The translations under genes and the position numbers were made by a program. This document shows, piece after piece, positions 1 through 8,210 of a stretch of DNA of 19,854 nucleotides (within the stretch, counting starts at the first letter, position 1; each line of letters opens with the position of its first letter). Source of the stretch: DATBLZ01 sp036555065 (GTDB lineage Bacteria > Pseudomonadota > Gammaproteobacteria > Steroidobacterales > Rariloculaceae); the NCBI GenBank assembly GCA_036555065.1, contig DATBLZ010000181.1:1-19854 (forward strand), written 5' to 3'. The notes under the pieces are model-generated. The model was not told where the DNA came from, ran no database searches, and worked only from the letters and a program-made list of their open reading frames with translations.

Positions 1-162
1 ATCGAGCCCGGCGACGTGATCGTGCAGGTCAATCAGCAATCGATCGTTTCCGCGCAAGAGGCTCGCGCGGCGCTCGCCGAGAGCCGTTCCGAAGGTCGCC
101 GAGCATTGTTGCTCGTGCGGCGCGGCGACGCTCAGCGGTTCGTAGCCCTCAATTTCGCCTGA
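1..162 (+). CDS. C-terminal PDZ domain of a Do/HtrA-like periplasmic serine protease (5' partial)
   Basis: Only the last 53 codons are present; the frame is open from base 1 and stops at TGA 160-162. The peptide opens with IEPGDVIVQVNQQSIVSAQE, the carboxylate-loop/beta-strand signature of the second PDZ domain of DegP/DegQ/MucD-type proteases (compare LKPGDVIxxVNxxxV in that family). It ends in a short strand, LLLVRRGDAQRFVALNFA, which is how Do proteases usually finish. The protease domain and catalytic triad lie outside the window, so another PDZ protein remains possible. Known family role: periplasmic quality-control proteolysis and chaperoning. The gene ends 35 bp before a strong intrinsic terminator and converges on the MATE gene. 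Confidence 0.75.
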   Translation: MEPGDVIVQVNQQSIVSAQEARAALAESRSEGRRALLLVRRGDAQRFVALNFA

Positions 163-196
163 GCGGCTTCACCCCGCGGCCGACCTAATCCCCCCC

Positions 197-233
197 TTGC
201 GCCTCGGGCCCAACGACGAGGCGCAATTTTTTT
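197..233 (+). terminator. Rho-independent terminator of the Do-like protease gene
   Basis: A perfect 10-bp stem, TTGCGCCTCG (197-206) and CGAGGCGCAA (217-226), encloses a 10-nt loop and is followed directly by seven T residues (227-233). This is a textbook intrinsic terminator for the plus-strand gene ending at 162. Confidence 0.9.
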
Positions 234-257
234 GTGGGAGCGGCTTTAGCCGCGATT
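234..257 (+). repeat. REP-type palindromic element at the end of the MATE gene
   Basis: Begins GTGGGAGCGGCTTTAGCCGC and continues GATT. The core GCGGCTTTAGCCGC can fold as a short hairpin. It is one substitution (T for C in the loop) away from the copies at 3237, 5159 and 14141. It starts on the base after the terminator T-run and ends on position 257, the outer base of the stop codon of the minus-strand MATE gene. Confidence 0.85.
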
Positions 258-1606
258 CAGGCGGTTGCCAGCGCAGGCAGCCGCCGGCGAAACTGCGCGC
301 GCAGCAACACCACGCTCAGCACGGCTTGGAGAACGACGGTCATAACCGAGATCTCCCAAACGTGCCGCAGCATGAAGCCCGGTTGGCTCGCGAGCATGAT
401 TACGAGCGGCGCGAACAGAGTAAGGCGCGCCGCGGAGCTCAAGAGAGCCGGCCGCGTGTCGCCGAGGCCCTGGAACATTCCGGAGCACGTGAAGACGATG
501 CCTTGGGCGATGAAATTCAACGACACGATGCGCAGGAATGTCGCGCCGACTTCGATTACGTCTGATTCACGTGTGAAGAAGGCGACGAGTATGTCGGGGC
601 GCCATTGCAAGAACAGCGTTACGAGCAGCATGACGACGCTGTTGAGCACTACGGTCCTATAGAACGTATCGCGCACGCGTTGCGCTTGCCCCGCGCCATA
701 ATTCTGTCCCGCGATCGGTCCCGCGGCGAATGCGATCGCCATCGCGGGCAAGAAGATCGATTGCATGATGCGCCCGCCGATCGCAAAGCCCGCTTGCGCC
801 GCCGCGCCGAAGCCGGCGATGGCCCAATACATGACGGCCATCGAGAGGAAAATGAGCGCGAATTCGCCGCCGGCCGGGAGACCCACGGCGAGCATGCGGC
901 GCCACTCCGCCGGGCGCGGCCGCCAGAGGTCGGGATGGAACGCGACGTACTTCTCGAGCTTGACGAAATAGGCCGTGAGCATGGCCACGCCGACGGCGAC
1001 CGACAGCGAGCTCGCGAGCCCGGCGCCGGCCACACCCAAGGCCCAACCCGTGCCCCAGCCGGCGATCAGGATCGGCGCGAGCGCCGTGTTCAGAAGGACG
1101 GTCAACACCTGCACGACCATCGTCGGCTTGACGATGCCCGTGCCGCGCAGCGCCGAACCCATCGTTATGAGCGCGAACTGGAGCGCCATGCCCGGCAAGA
1201 ACCAGTAGAGGAAGGAGACACCCGCCTCGCGGGCTGCCGCGTCCGCGGTGATCGATGCGACGTAGATTCCCGTGACCGCGTAGCCGCCGATTATTGTGAC
1301 GGCCGTGCACAACGCCGATAGTCCGATCGACTGATTGAAAATGAGGTTGGCGTCGGCCTGATTCTTGCGGCCGACAGCTTGCGAAATCAACGCGACGGCG
1401 CCGACGCCGAGTACCTGGGTCAGCGCCATGACGACGAACATCAACGTGCCGGCTGCGCCGACACCCGCAATGGCCGCCTCGCCGAGCGCGGACACGAAGT
1501 AGAGGTCGACGAGCAGATACAGCGTCTGAAATATCATGCCCGCGGCGATCGGCGCTGCCATGGAGAGGATGTTGGTCGTTATCGACCCTTGTGTCAGATC
1601 CTTCAC
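257..1606 (-). CDS. MATE family multidrug/metabolite efflux transporter
   Basis: A 449-residue, strongly hydrophobic protein consistent with the 12 membrane segments of MATE (NorM/DinF-type) antiporters, which export cationic or drug-like compounds using Na+ or H+. It shows MATE-type sequences: N-terminal TQGSITTNILSMAAPIAAGM, the QAVGRKNQADAN loop after helix 2, GSALRGTGIVKPTM in the N-lobe, GQNYGAGQ in the C-lobe, and GMFQGLGDTRPAL near the end. The frame stays open upstream to 1756, but I place the start at GTG 1606: GGAG lies six bases upstream, the family signature begins just after it, and a longer start would run into the divergent gene at 1719. The stop codon touches a REP element. 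Substrate is unknown; the family call is firm. Confidence 0.93.
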   Translation of the reverse strand: MKDLTQGSITTNILSMAAPIAAGMIFQTLYLLVDLYFVSALGEAAIAGVGAAGTLMFVVMALTQVLGVGAVALISQAVGRKNQADANLIFNQSIGLSALCTAVTIIGGYAVTGIYVASITADAAAREAGVSFLYWFLPGMALQFALITMGSALRGTGIVKPTMVVQVLTVLLNTALAPILIAGWGTGWALGVAGAGLASSLSVAVGVAMLTAYFVKLEKYVAFHPDLWRPRPAEWRRMLAVGLPAGGEFALIFLSMAVMYWAIAGFGAAAQAGFAIGGRIMQSIFLPAMAIAFAAGPIAGQNYGAGQAQRVRDTFYRTVVLNSVVMLLVTLFLQWRPDILVAFFTRESDVIEVGATFLRIVSLNFIAQGIVFTCSGMFQGLGDTRPALLSSAARLTLFAPLVIMLASQPGFMLRHVWEISVMTVVLQAVLSVVLLRAQFRRRLPALATA

Positions 1607-1701
1607 GGTGAGCTCCGGAGCGCCGCGAGTAGAGCGGCACGCACGCGGTTGTGATTTTCGGCCGCGCAACGTTACGCCGAACGCGGCTCCGCGGCAACTC
1701 C

Positions 1702-1707
1702 TATAAT
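1702..1707 (+). promoter_or_regulatory. Perfect -10 box (TATAAT) close to the parvulin gene start
   Basis: TATAAT stands alone in very GC-rich DNA, 11 bp before the ATG at 1719. A transcript starting 7-10 bases downstream would begin within a few bases of that ATG, and no Shine-Dalgarno sequence lies between, so a leaderless or nearly leaderless mRNA is likely. I see no good -35 hexamer at 16-18 bp spacing, which lowers confidence. Confidence 0.5.
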
Positions 1708-1718
1708 ACGGCGCAGCC

Positions 1719-2557
1719 ATGTGGCACAGAGACCCGCTCGTCCACTTTCTGCTCATCGGCGCGGCGCTGTTCGCTTTCCTAGCCTGGCGAAGCAGCGACC
1801 GAGGGGATCCGCAACGTATCGTGATCTCTGCAGAACGGGTCCGCGCCGCCAGCGAGGCGGCCAGGCTCGTTCAAGGTCGCGAGCCGACGCAGGCGGAGCT
1901 CGAACAGCTCGTCGAGCCGCTCATTCGCGAGGAGGTTTACTATCGCGAGGCGTTGGCGCTCGGCCTCGACGTCGACGACGACGAGGTGCGGCGGCGGCTC
2001 GCTGACAAGATGGCCTATGTGACCCAGGATCTCGCGGACCCGGAGCCCGCCTCCGAGAGTGAGCTCGAGGAGTTTTTCGCGAACGCGCCCGAGCGCTTCC
2101 AGATACCGGCGCTCGTCACGTTCGAGCAGGTGTTCTTCAGCCCGAGCCAGCGCGGCGAAGCGCTTGCGGGCGACGTAGCCACCGGGCTCGAGCGGTTGCG
2201 CAACGGCGCCGCACCCGCGGACGTCGGCGACCGCACCCCGTTGCCGGATCGCTTCGACGACGCTGCACGCGAGCGCATCGAGGTGCTGTTCGGGCCGACG
2301 CTGACGGACGCGGTCTTTACGCTTGCGCCGGGTGCGTGGACGGGCCCCTTCGAGTCGGGTTTCGGCCTCCATGTGGTCCGAGTCCTTGACCGCAGTGAAC
2401 CTCGCCAACCGACGTTTGCCGAGGTGCGTGCGCAGGCGGCGGACGTATTCGCCGCCGACCGGCGCAATGCCGCCAATGCCGCTGCTTTCGAGGCAATGCG
2501 CGCCCGCTACGACATCGTCGTCGAGTGGCCGGAGCCGGCTCCGCCAGCGAACGCCCA

Positions 2558-2561
<4 letters not shown>
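1719..2561 (+). CDS. Membrane-anchored PpiC/parvulin-like peptidyl-prolyl isomerase family protein
   Basis: 280 residues. Residues 9-23 (HFLLIGAALFAFLAW) form one membrane anchor, placing the rest in the periplasm. A charged helical region follows (about 35-100: QAELEQLVEPLIREEVYYRE, then ELEEFFANAPERFQ), typical of SurA/PpiD-type chaperone arms. A parvulin-like domain spans about 105-235, with VTFEQVFFSP opening it and GPFESGFGLHVVRVLDR as its last strand and helix, then a C-terminal helix. Known role: folding of exported proteins. Not all members of this short single-anchor group are proven isomerases, so a chaperone-only role is possible. The ATG sits just after a TATAAT box without a ribosome binding site. 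The stop overlaps the next start by 4 bp, so the two products are probably made together. Confidence 0.82.
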
Positions 2562-3592
<1,031 letters not shown>

Positions 3593-3595
3593 GGG

Positions 3596-4111
3596 TCAGT
3601 CGCGAAGCCGCACGCGAATCCTCGGACCGCCGGCCGGTGAGATGAGAAACGTGCTGCCGAGGCTGCCTTTCTCCAGAGTGGCCTCAAACGGCGTGTCCGG
3701 ATAACGGCCGCGCCCGCTGTCGCTCTGTTCCCAGACTTGTCCGCTCTCGGTGACGAATACCGCGCTCGAAGGCGTGCGCAAGCGCAGCTCCGTGACGACG
3801 ATCGTTTTCGGAGCGTCGCCAGCTCGCGGCGGCGGGGGCGACGCGCTCGGGACCGCCACGGATGCTGCGGCAGCCGCGGCGGGTATCGCCGCGGCCGGAA
3901 CGTCCGGGTCCGGCACACGCCCCAGCACGCCGTCGTAGCACGCGAGGCGCGCGTTGCCGCGCTCGATCGCGACGCAAGCCTTGACGTCGGCCAAGGTTTC
4001 GGAGTCTTCATTCTGCGCGAGCAGAGTCTCGGGCGGCACGCTCAAGGCAATCACGGCGGAGGTCCATGCGGCACGAGAACGTAGAGTGTTGCTGTAGACT
4101 CGTCTTTTCAT
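3596..4111 (-). CDS. Exported protein of unknown function with a CxxIxxxxxRLACYD-type motif
   Basis: 171 residues; I cannot assign a function. Residues 1-33 look like a signal peptide (basic MKRRVYSNTLRSR, then a hydrophobic stretch ending near LLAQ). A short cysteine-pair motif follows, KACVAIERGNARLACYDGVLG (C46, C58), seen at the N-terminus of many small secreted proteobacterial proteins. Next come a low-complexity Ala/Pro linker (about 70-98) and a C-terminal beta-rich domain with VTELRLRTPSSAVFVTESGQ then VWEQ, and GSTFLISPAGGPRIRVRLRD at the end. The two cysteines could form a disulfide. The gene converges on the HupE-family gene with a 3-bp gap, and its start is 4 bp from the divergent start at 4116. 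No clear ribosome binding site precedes ATG 4111, so the start could lie further in. Confidence 0.72.
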   Translation of the reverse strand: MKRRVYSNTLRSRAAWTSAVIALSVPPETLLAQNEDSETLADVKACVAIERGNARLACYDGVLGRVPDPDVPAAAIPAAAAAASVAVPSASPPPPRAGDAPKTIVVTELRLRTPSSAVFVTESGQVWEQSDSGRGRYPDTPFEATLEKGSLGSTFLISPAGGPRIRVRLRD

Positions 4112-4115
4112 AGTT

Positions 4116-5147
4116 ATGCCGACAAGAATACCAACAGCCGTCGTCGGCAGCTATCCGCAGCCCGACTGGCTCGTGGACCGCACGCTGCTTCGATCCCTTA
4201 TGGCGCCGCGAGTGCGCGCCCCGGAGATCTGGCGGGTTCCCGCGGAGCTTCTCGAGCAAGCCCAGGACGATGCGACGATTCTCGCGATCCGCGATCAAGA
4301 GCGCGCCGGCATCGACATCATCACGGACGGCGAAATTCGCCGCGAGAGCTATTCGAACCGATTCGCGAACGCGCTTGCCGGCATCGACGCCGAGCGGCAC
4401 GGCGAGATCGTCGGGCGCACCGGAGCCAAGATTGCCGTCCCGCTCGTCACCGGGCCGATCAAACGACTGCGAGCCGTCGAAGTCCGCGACGTGAAATTTC
4501 TACGCGCGAACACGGATAGAAAGATCAAGATCACTCTACCCGGACCGTTCACGATGGCGCAGCAGGCGCAGAGCTCGCACTACTCGAGCACCGAGAGCCT
4601 CGCGCTCGCGTATGCGGATGCCGTCAACGCTGAGGTCCGTGATTTGTTTGCCGCAGGCGCCGACGTCGTGCAGCTCGACGAGCCGTGGCTCGAGGCGCGC
4701 GTCGACGACGCGCGCAAGTTCGGCGTCAAAGCGATCGATCGCGCGCTTGCCGGCATCGAGGGAACCACGGCGCTGCATCTGTGCTTCGGCTATGCCGCGC
4801 TCGTCAAGGACAAGCCCGAGCGGGCGTACCGTTTCCTCCGCGAGCTCGAGAGCTCCGCGGCGAACCAGATCTCGATCGAAGCGGCGCAGCCGCATCTCGA
4901 TTTGTCGGTGTTCGCGAATGTCTTAACGTCGAAGACGATCATCGTCGGTGTGCTCGACCTCGGTGATCCCAACATCGAGACCGCCCAAGAGGTCGCGGAG
5001 CGGCTGCGCGTGGCGCTCGAGTTCATACCGCCCGAGCGGCTGATCGCGGCGCCTGACTGCGGCATGAAATACCTGCCGCGCGCGACGGCTTTCGGTAAAC
5101 TCCAGGCCCTTGCGGCCGGAGCTGCCATCATCAACGCGGAACTCTAA
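4116..5147 (+). CDS. Cobalamin-independent methionine synthase (MetE) C-domain-like methyltransferase
   Basis: 343 residues, about the length of one MetE barrel rather than the two-barrel enzyme of roughly 750. Residues 8-16 (AVVGSYPQP) match the usual opening of stand-alone MetE-C/UROD-fold proteins, supporting this ATG. The zinc site of the MetE C-terminal barrel is visible: H221 and C223 (LHLCFGYA), E255 (ISIEAAQPHLDL) and C315 (APDCGMKYLPR). Further MetE-like segments are IITDGEIRRESY (68-79), LPGPFTM (141-147) and VVQLDEPWLEAR (184-195). The family transfers methyl groups to a zinc-bound thiol. Without the N-terminal barrel the methyl donor may not be polyglutamyl methyltetrahydrofolate; core-type methionine synthases and other S-methyltransferases share this plan. 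No Shine-Dalgarno is seen. A REP element separates it from the sulfotransferase gene. Confidence 0.88.
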   Translation: MPTRIPTAVVGSYPQPDWLVDRTLLRSLMAPRVRAPEIWRVPAELLEQAQDDATILAIRDQERAGIDIITDGEIRRESYSNRFANALAGIDAERHGEIVGRTGAKIAVPLVTGPIKRLRAVEVRDVKFLRANTDRKIKITLPGPFTMAQQAQSSHYSSTESLALAYADAVNAEVRDLFAAGADVVQLDEPWLEARVDDARKFGVKAIDRALAGIEGTTALHLCFGYAALVKDKPERAYRFLRELESSAANQISIEAAQPHLDLSVFANVLTSKTIIVGVLDLGDPNIETAQEVAERLRVALEFIPPERLIAAPDCGMKYLPRATAFGKLQALAAGAAIINAEL

Positions 5148-5158
5148 TGAAGCAGCGC

Positions 5159-5182
5159 GTGGGAGCGGCTTCAGCCGCGATT
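5159..5182 (+). repeat. REP-type palindromic element between the MetE-like and sulfotransferase genes
   Basis: Begins GTGGGAGCGGCTTCAGCCGC and continues GATT, identical over its first 23 bases to the left arm of the pair at 3237. It lies 11 bp after the TAA of the upstream gene and 20 bp before ATG 5203. It could stabilise the upstream mRNA end or reduce read-through; that role is inference. Confidence 0.9.
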
Positions 5183-5202
5183 CTTTGTTGGGGATGCGTC
5201 TC

Positions 5203-6588
5203 ATGAAACGACTATCTGTGTTTGCTGCCTGCCTCTGCGCCGCCATGCTCGCGCTACCTGGCGGGGGGCGTGCCGGACCCAGCGTCTATCCGACGGGAAC
5301 GACGATCTACGAGCCCGACAAAGCATGGAACGGCTACACGGTCTTCGTGCTGCCGGAGACGGGCGCAGTGCTCATCGACATGAATGGGAACACGGTGCGC
5401 GAGTGGGACCAGTTTGCGGGCTTGGGCGGCGGACCCGTGCGAATTCTGCCCGGCGGGCACGTCGTCGGCCCGATCGGCGCGCGGCAGCCGCACCAGGAAT
5501 CAGTCGCCCTCGGCCAGTACGATTGGGACAACGACCTCGTCTGGCAATTCGATCGCGCCGAGCAGGTGACGACGCGCGACGGCCAAACCATCTGGGCCGC
5601 GCGCCAGCACCACGATTGGCAGCGTCCGGATTTCCCCGGCGGTTATTACTCGCCGGCCGCCGACACGGGTAATGGTGCGACGCGCACGCTGATTCTTGCC
5701 CACAAGAACGTTCTCAATGAGGCCGTGAGCAAGGTCATGCTCGAGGACGATTGGCTGATCGAGGTCTCGCCCGAGGGCGAGATCGCATGGCAGTGGCTCG
5801 CGAGCGACCACGTCGATGAGCTCGGATTCTCGGCGGCGGCGCGCGCGGTGATCCATGACAACGCGCAGTTCAACGCCGCGCGCGGCAGCGCCGATTGGCT
5901 GCACATCAATTCCGCGACGTACTTGGGCCCGAACCGCTGGTATGACGCCGGCGACGAGCGCTTCCATCCCGATAACGTCATCATCAGCAGCCGCCAGGCG
6001 AGCTTCATCGCGATCGTCGCGCGCGATGGCGCGATCGTCTGGCGCATGGGTCCGGACTACCGCGAGACCGAGGCGACGCAGAAGATCGGGCAAATCGTCG
6101 GGCAACATCACCCGCACATGATTCCGAAAGGCTTGCCCGGCGAAGGCAACTTGCTCGTCTTCGACAACGGCGGCACATCGGGCTACGGGTTCGCGAGCCC
6201 CACGGCCCCTCAAGGCGTGGACGGCATACGTCGGGCCTTCTCGCGCGTGCTCGAGATCGACCCCGTCAAGCTCGAAAAGATGTGGGAGTATTCCCTGCAG
6301 GGCACGGAGAGCTTCCGCTTCTTCAGTCACTACGTGAGCTCCGTGCAGCGCTTGCCGAACGGCAATACGTTGATCACGGAAGGCGCCGACGGGCGCTTGT
6401 TCGAGCTCACGCCCGAGAACGAGATCGTCTGGGAGTACGTGAGCCCGTATTTCGGCACGAACCAGCCCGTGAACCGTGTTTATCGCGCTTATCGGCTGCC
6501 GTACGAATGGGTGCCGCAGCTCGCGCGTCCTGTCGAGCGGCCTGTCGTTGCGCCCGACGTCAAAGAGTTCCGCGTGCCGGCGCAATGA
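5203..6588 (+). CDS. Exported arylsulfotransferase (ASST) family protein
   Basis: 461 residues from ATG 5203, preceded by GGGG nine bases upstream and followed by a signal peptide (KRLSVFAACLCAAMLALPGG). An ATG at 5194 in frame is less well placed. The rest reads as a beta-propeller of repeated strands (GAVLIDMNGNTVREWDQF, DWLIEVSPEGEIAWQWL, SFIAIVARDGAIVWRMG, RLFELTPENEIVWEYV), the ASST architecture. Candidate active-site positions are H234 (DWLHINSATYLGPNRW), R264 (VIISSRQASF), H302-H305 (GQHHPHMIP, before NLLVFDNGG) and H376 (FFSHYVSSVQ). Known ASST enzymes move sulfate between phenolic compounds through a sulfohistidine, without PAPS. Many environmental homologues are untested, so the substrate is open. 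The stop overlaps the sulfatase start by 4 bp, implying joint expression. Confidence 0.85.
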   Translation: MKRLSVFAACLCAAMLALPGGGRAGPSVYPTGTTIYEPDKAWNGYTVFVLPETGAVLIDMNGNTVREWDQFAGLGGGPVRILPGGHVVGPIGARQPHQESVALGQYDWDNDLVWQFDRAEQVTTRDGQTIWAARQHHDWQRPDFPGGYYSPAADTGNGATRTLILAHKNVLNEAVSKVMLEDDWLIEVSPEGEIAWQWLASDHVDELGFSAAARAVIHDNAQFNAARGSADWLHINSATYLGPNRWYDAGDERFHPDNVIISSRQASFIAIVARDGAIVWRMGPDYRETEATQKIGQIVGQHHPHMIPKGLPGEGNLLVFDNGGTSGYGFASPTAPQGVDGIRRAFSRVLEIDPVKLEKMWEYSLQGTESFRFFSHYVSSVQRLPNGNTLITEGADGRLFELTPENEIVWEYVSPYFGTNQPVNRVYRAYRLPYEWVPQLARPVERPVVAPDVKEFRVPAQ

Positions 6589-8198
6589 TGCGCAGCGCTG
6601 CCATTCGTGGCGTGGCAGTCGCGCTGCTCGCGGCCTGGGCCGGCGTCGCGGTCGCGCAAGAAGCGCGGCCCAACATTCTCATCATCATCGCCGACGACTT
6701 GGGCTACTCGGATCTCGGCGCCTATGGCGGCGACATCCGCACGCCGAACATCGACGCGCTTGCGCACGAAGGTATCTTGTTCACGCAATTCCACGCCTCA
6801 CCCGTCTGCGCGACGACGCGCGCCATGCTCCTCACGGGCAACAACAATACGGTCGCCGGGCTCGCGCGCATGGGTAGCTACGGCGGCCCGGTGATCCCCG
6901 GCCTCTATGGATATGAGAACACATTGCCGGATCGCGTCGGCGTGCTGCCGCGAATTCTGCAGGAAGCCGGATACCGGACCTATCTCGCCGGCAAATGGCA
7001 CCTCGGCGAGTCCGTCGAGCATTCGCCGTGGTCAGCCGGCTTCGAGCGCTCTTTCGCGATGAAGTACGGCGCAGGCAACCACTTCGACGGCGTCGGCATT
7101 CGGCCGATCGAGCATCCGTACTTCGAGGACGACACCGAGGTCGACTGGCCCGAGGGCGAGTACTCGACCGACCTCTACACGAACAAGCTCATCGAGTTTC
7201 TCGAGGCTGACAAAGACAGCAATCGGCCGTTCTTCATGATGGCGGCGTACACGTCGCCGCATTGGCCGCTCCAAGTGCCCGAACGGGACCTCGATCTTTA
7301 TGCGGGACGCTACGACATGGGCTACGACCGATTGCGCGAGCTTCGCTTCGAGTCACTCAAGCACGCCGGCATCATTCCCGCCGAGTCGCGGCTGCCGCCG
7401 CGGAATCCTACTATCAAGCCGTTCGCAGATCTCAGCCCCGTCGAACAGCGCCGCGAGGCGCGCAAGATGGAGCTCTACGCGGCCATGGTCGACAACCTCG
7501 ATCGTCACGTCGGCCGGCTGCTCGACTATTTGCGCGCGAACGATCTCTTTGAGAATACGTTGATCGTCTTCATGTCCGACAACGGCGCCGCGGCCGAGGA
7601 CTTCTATTACCAAGGGCCGTTCGTGGATTACATCCAGGCGCATTACGATGATTCGTACGAGCGCATGGGTAAGCGCGGCAACTACGTCTCATACGGGCCG
7701 CAATGGGCGCAGGCGGGCGCCGCGCCGTTCCGACTCTACAAGGGCTACCCGAGCGAGGGCGGCATCGTCGCGCCCATGATCATCGCCGGCAACGGTGTGG
7801 CGCGCAGCCGAGGAATCAGCCGTGCATATATAACCGTCATGGATCTCATGCCGACGTTTCTCGAGCTCGCCGGCGCGCAGTATCCCGAAGACAAGCTGCC
7901 GATGCTGGGGGAGTCCGCGCGTGCGTTCCTCGCGGGCGAGGCTGATGCCGTTCATGGCGATGATTACGTGACGACGCTCGCGTACCAACAGCGCGCGTTC
8001 GTGCGTCAGGGCAACTGGAAGCTCATGACGCTCGAGCAACCGTTCGACGAGCGCGATTTCGCGCTCTATGACCTCGCCGATGATCCCGGCGAGACGACGG
8101 ATCTCTCGGCACAGCATCCCGAGAAGCGCTTGGAGCTCTTGCAGCTCTGGCGCCGCGAGCGCCGCGCGCTCGGGATCACGTTGCCCGAGGATCTTTAG
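6585..8198 (+). CDS. Exported type I (formylglycine-dependent) sulfatase, arylsulfatase-like
   Basis: 537 residues. ATG 6585 overlaps the preceding stop (ATGA); a second in-frame ATG follows at once. A signal peptide runs to about residue 25 (VALLAAWAGVAVAQ). Type I sulfatase features appear in order: metal ligands D37-D38 (IIIADDLGYSDLGAYGGD), nucleophile region SPVCATTRAMLLTG with C75 and R79, K137 and H139 (LAGKWHLGE), H226 (SPHWPLQ), and metal ligands D332-N333 (VFMSDNGA). C75 would need conversion to formylglycine, so a formylglycine-generating enzyme must be encoded elsewhere. The activation motif is C-A-T-T-R, with threonine where most sulfatases have proline or alanine. The enzyme should release sulfate from a sulfate ester in the periplasm. 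Phosphonate hydrolases share the fold, but the sulfotransferase neighbour favours sulfatase. Confidence 0.93.
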   Translation: MMRSAAIRGVAVALLAAWAGVAVAQEARPNILIIIADDLGYSDLGAYGGDIRTPNIDALAHEGILFTQFHASPVCATTRAMLLTGNNNTVAGLARMGSYGGPVIPGLYGYENTLPDRVGVLPRILQEAGYRTYLAGKWHLGESVEHSPWSAGFERSFAMKYGAGNHFDGVGIRPIEHPYFEDDTEVDWPEGEYSTDLYTNKLIEFLEADKDSNRPFFMMAAYTSPHWPLQVPERDLDLYAGRYDMGYDRLRELRFESLKHAGIIPAESRLPPRNPTIKPFADLSPVEQRREARKMELYAAMVDNLDRHVGRLLDYLRANDLFENTLIVFMSDNGAAAEDFYYQGPFVDYIQAHYDDSYERMGKRGNYVSYGPQWAQAGAAPFRLYKGYPSEGGIVAPMIIAGNGVARSRGISRAYITVMDLMPTFLELAGAQYPEDKLPMLGESARAFLAGEADAVHGDDYVTTLAYQQRAFVRQGNWKLMTLEQPFDERDFALYDLADDPGETTDLSAQHPEKRLELLQLWRRERRALGITLPEDL

Positions 8199-8210
8199 GA
8201 TTCCGACGTC

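Noticed and set aside
605..1321. A 238-codon open frame on the plus strand
   Set aside because: It is antisense to the MATE gene and encodes an arginine-rich, low-hydrophobicity product with no motif.
1607..1756. N-terminal extension of the MATE transporter by 50 codons
   Set aside because: It would overlap the divergent parvulin gene and its promoter, is unlike MATE N-termini, and a GTG with a good ribosome binding site lies at 1606.
5500..6585. A 361-codon open frame on the minus strand
   Set aside because: It is antisense to the sulfotransferase-family gene and has no domain signature or ribosome binding site.
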